9,507 nucleotides of DNA from an uncultured Collinsella sp. (GTDB lineage Bacteria; Actinomycetota; Coriobacteriia; Coriobacteriales; Coriobacteriaceae): NCBI GenBank assembly GCA_958452935.1, contig CAUDVX010000058.1, positions 1-9,507 on the forward strand, in the 5' to 3' direction. Below the pieces are notes generated by a model. That model was given only the letters and a program-made list of their open reading frames with translations, made no database searches and had not been told where the DNA came from. A program made the translations under genes and the position numbers. This document shows positions 7,468-9,507 of the stretch, piece by piece (position 1 is the first letter of the stretch; the number at the start of each line of letters is the position of its first letter).

Positions 7468-8289
7468 ATGCCCTACCTGCTTTCTTGTGACATTCATACC
7501 CATACGATGTTCTCTGCGCATGCATATTCGACCATTGAGGAGAATGTGTACTGGGCGGCAGAGCGTGGCCTGCAGGTGCTCGGATCTGCCGACCATCTGA
7601 GCTCTATGGTTACGGCTTGCCCCAATGACCTGCGCAGTTACCAATTCTTTATCAACCAGGATATCTGGCCGCGCATTTGGAGCGGCGTGCTGGTGCTGCG
7701 TGGTGCCGAGGCCGATATCGTTTCGCTGGACGGAAGCCTGTTTGGCGAGGACACTCCTGTCACGCTCGATATCGCCGGCGATTCGTACAGCCGTCAGCAT
7801 TCGCTGTTCGATTTGGTTACGCGAAATTTGGATTATTTGGTTGCGAGCGTGCATAATCCGCAGATTGCTGAAGGCGCGACGCTGGCCCAGACGACCGAGA
7901 TGTATATCAATGCCCTGGAGCACCCCAAGGTGTTCATGCTGGGTCACACGGGGCGTTCGGGCGTGCCGTTCGATATCGACGAGGTGCTGTTGGCAGCTAA
8001 GGCCAAGCACAAGATTATCGAGATCAACAACCATAGTCTTGAACACGGTGTCGACACTGAGCATTGGGCCGTATGCCGCAAGATCGCCGAGCGCTGCGCC
8101 GAGCTGGGCGTGAGCATTGGCGTTTCGACCGATGCGCACATTGGCATGGCAATTGGTAAGCTCGATCACGCGCGCAAGATGCTCGACGAGATTCACTTCC
8201 CGCTGGATTTGATCGTGACGCGCGACCGCGAGACGCTACTGCGCGAGATGGCGGCAGCCGGCGTGTGCGATCTGCGCAATGGGATGTAG
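7468..8289 (+). CDS. PHP-domain metal-dependent phosphoesterase (YcdX-like)
   Basis: Member of the polymerase and histidinol phosphatase (PHP) superfamily, which hydrolyse phosphate esters with a metal cluster in a (beta/alpha)7 barrel; the substrate is unknown. The 273-aa product shows the four PHP motifs: HTH with His10 and His12, SADH (Asp42-His43), ASVHNP with His129 and, after LGHTGR with His160, EINNHS, then the C-terminal STDAHIG with Asp222 and His224. All expected metal ligands appear present. The order and spacing resemble stand-alone YcdX-type phosphatases rather than HisK histidinol phosphatase, though HisK-like activity cannot be excluded. No signal peptide is visible, so it should be cytoplasmic. 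TAAGGAG (7455-7461) precedes the ATG by 6 bases. It follows the aminotransferase on the same strand with its own putative promoter and ends at a terminator. Confidence 0.88.
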   Translation: MPYLLSCDIHTHTMFSAHAYSTIEENVYWAAERGLQVLGSADHLSSMVTACPNDLRSYQFFINQDIWPRIWSGVLVLRGAEADIVSLDGSLFGEDTPVTLDIAGDSYSRQHSLFDLVTRNLDYLVASVHNPQIAEGATLAQTTEMYINALEHPKVFMLGHTGRSGVPFDIDEVLLAAKAKHKIIEINNHSLEHGVDTEHWAVCRKIAERCAELGVSIGVSTDAHIGMAIGKLDHARKMLDEIHFPLDLIVTRDRETLLREMAAAGVCDLRNGM

Positions 8290-8308
8290 CGGAGTTTATA
8301 AACCAAGC

Positions 8309-8345
8309 GAAGGGGGCGGCCCAGGCGGGTCGCCCCCTTTCTTGT
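8309..8345 (+). terminator. Rho-independent terminator after the PHP gene
   Basis: AAGGGGGCG (8310-8318) pairs with CGCCCCCTT (8331-8339). Inward the stem continues with one G-U and three G-C pairs to a 4-base loop (8323-8326), and an outer G-U pair can be added. TTTCTT follows. It starts 20 bases after the PHP stop and lies just before the stop of the convergent methyltransferase. Read on the minus strand the tail is short (CTTCGCTT), so service to that gene is possible but weaker. Confidence 0.85.
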
Positions 8346-8367
8346 CCCAAAAATCTACTGAGGTTGG

Positions 8368-9507
8368 TTAGCGGCGTTCGAGGACCGCTACGGTTTCGGT
8401 GTGGTCGGTGTGAGGGAACATGTCGACGGGCGTGATCTTGAGCAGGCGATAGCCTCCGTCGAGGAGCTGATGCAGGTCGCGCTCTTGAGTCACGGGGTTG
8501 CAGCTGATATAGGTGATGCGGCGCGGCTTAAGCGCGCAGGCAGCTTCGAGGAACTCGGGGGTGGAGCCGGCACGCGGCGGGTCGATGGAAAGAACGTCGA
8601 TCCGCTCGTTGTTGTCGGCGGCATCTAGGATGTAATCGGTGGCATCGTCGGCCATAAACCAGGCGCTGCGGGTGAGGTCGTTGAGCTCGGCATTGCGACG
8701 TGCGTCGGCAATGCCCGCCGGGTTGCGCTCCACGCCGAGCAGCATAATGCCGACACCTCTGTCCTGGGCATCCTTCGCGGCGCACAGACCGATGGTGCCG
8801 CTGCCGCAGTACGCGTCCATAAGAATGTCACCCTGCTGCAGATCCATACCGTCAATGGCGAGCTGATAGAGCAGTTCGGTTTGCTGCGGGTTGGTCTGAT
8901 AAAACGCGGTGGGGGAGATATCGAAGTCGCAGCCGAGCAGCTGATCGCGCATGCACTCGGCACCATAGGCGATACGAGTTTCCTCACCCAAGATGGCGTT
9001 ACCGGGACGGCCATTGATATTTTTGGCAACGGTGACGATATGCGGATCGAGTGCCGCGACGGCCTCAAAGAACTCCTGTGCATGCGGTAAGTCACGCTGG
9101 GCGGTCACGAGCGTAACCATGATCTGGTCGGTGCGCCATCCGCAGCGGACGACGGCATAGCGAAGCAGCCCCAGATGCTTGTCCTCATTAAAGGCGGGAA
9201 TATGCAGCCGCTCAGCTTCGCGCGCGATGCCGTTGAGAATCTGACGGGCACCCGGCGCCTCGACAGGACACTCGGGCACGGCAACGATTCTGTGCGTGCC
9301 GCGCTCAAAGAAACCGCAACGGACAGCACCCTCCTTACCGGGGGCAAAGGGAGTTGCAGCCTTATGACGAAAGCCACGCGGCGCAGGATATTTACCCGGG
9401 TCGCCCAGGGTGACGCCCATACCGCGAATAGGATCAACGGCGATGCCCTCGCGCTCGCAAAGAGCAGCAAAAAGCTCCTCCATAGCAGCCTGCTTAGCTG
9501 CCAACTG
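8368..9507 (-). CDS. rlmD: 23S rRNA (uracil-C5)-methyltransferase, RlmD/TrmA family (5' end outside window)
   Basis: SAM-dependent enzyme that methylates C5 of a uridine in 23S rRNA (U1939 for E. coli RlmD; Gram-positive relatives can modify U747 and U1939). About 379 residues are seen and the frame stays open to the window edge. A TTG at 9504-9502 is probably internal, because QLAAKQ at the edge matches the segment that follows the N-terminal TRAM domain and Fe-S cysteines in full-length members of roughly 450 aa. Visible motifs are DAYCGSGTIGL (SAM-binding motif I), GVERNPAGI, SIDPPRAG and ISCNP with the catalytic Cys at 8500-8502. The C-terminal DMFPHTDHTETVAVLERR carries the conserved general-base glutamate. 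The missing N-terminus prevents deciding whether Fe-S cysteines exist. Related TrmA (tRNA U54) is the main alternative; RlmD/RlmCD fits better. Confidence 0.9.
   Translation of the reverse strand, partial: QLAAKQAAMEELFAALCEREGIAVDPIRGMGVTLGDPGKYPAPRGFRHKAATPFAPGKEGAVRCGFFERGTHRIVAVPECPVEAPGARQILNGIAREAERLHIPAFNEDKHLGLLRYAVVRCGWRTDQIMVTLVTAQRDLPHAQEFFEAVAALDPHIVTVAKNINGRPGNAILGEETRIAYGAECMRDQLLGCDFDISPTAFYQTNPQQTELLYQLAIDGMDLQQGDILMDAYCGSGTIGLCAAKDAQDRGVGIMLLGVERNPAGIADARRNAELNDLTRSAWFMADDATDYILDAADNNERIDVLSIDPPRAGSTPEFLEAACALKPRRITYISCNPVTQERDLHQLLDGGYRLLKITPVDMFPHTDHTETVAVLERR

Noticed and set aside
7408..8196. A 262-codon minus-strand open frame opposite the PHP gene
   Set aside because: It has no domain signature, and the plus strand carries all PHP motifs with a good ribosome-binding site.

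Overview
The window looks like chromosomal DNA from a high-GC Gram-positive bacterium, most likely a coriobacterium close to Collinsella. This is an inference from codon use, protein style (acidic-tailed FtsH, WalJ-type hydrolase, Coriobacteriia-like TilS) and a palindrome containing GGGGACAGACTTAAATG, a motif I associate with such genomes. No database search was possible. The region is dense and ordinary in content. It holds eight protein genes, no RNA genes, no CRISPR array and no intact mobile element. What stands out is in the non-coding DNA.

Layout: 1-199 is an AT-rich leader with a 29-bp centred palindrome upstream of a small heat-shock protein gene (hsp20, 200-631, +). A 16-bp perfect-stem bidirectional terminator (664-699) separates hsp20 from the convergent WalJ/YycJ-type metallo-beta-lactamase-fold gene (714-1523, -). 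That gene is divergent, across 48 bp, from tilS (1572-3113, +), which is followed by hpt (3261-3809, +) and ftsH (3811-5946, +). The tilS-hpt-ftsH order is a widely conserved bacterial cluster: tRNA-Ile lysidine synthesis, purine salvage and membrane proteolysis. ftsH ends in a strong GNRA-loop terminator (5958-5996). A near-perfect 62-bp palindrome (5997-6058) lies directly after it. Then come a PLP-dependent aminotransferase (6118-7302, +), a 165-bp gap with a parS-like 16-mer and a hairpin, and a PHP-domain metal-dependent phosphoesterase (7468-8289, +). A terminator follows, and then the convergent 3' part of an RlmD/TrmA-family rRNA uracil methyltransferase (8368-9507, -), whose 5' end lies outside the window.

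How the genes fit together: hsp20, ftsH and the WalJ-like hydrolase fit protein and envelope quality control. tilS and the rRNA methyltransferase act on translation machinery, and hpt on purine salvage. The tilS-hpt-ftsH cluster and walJ both lie near oriC in Bacillus subtilis. Together with the parS-like site at 7325-7340, this suggests, but does not prove, an origin-proximal location. I found no clear new multi-gene system. The best leads are the parS-like site, the hsp20 upstream palindrome and the 62-bp palindrome.
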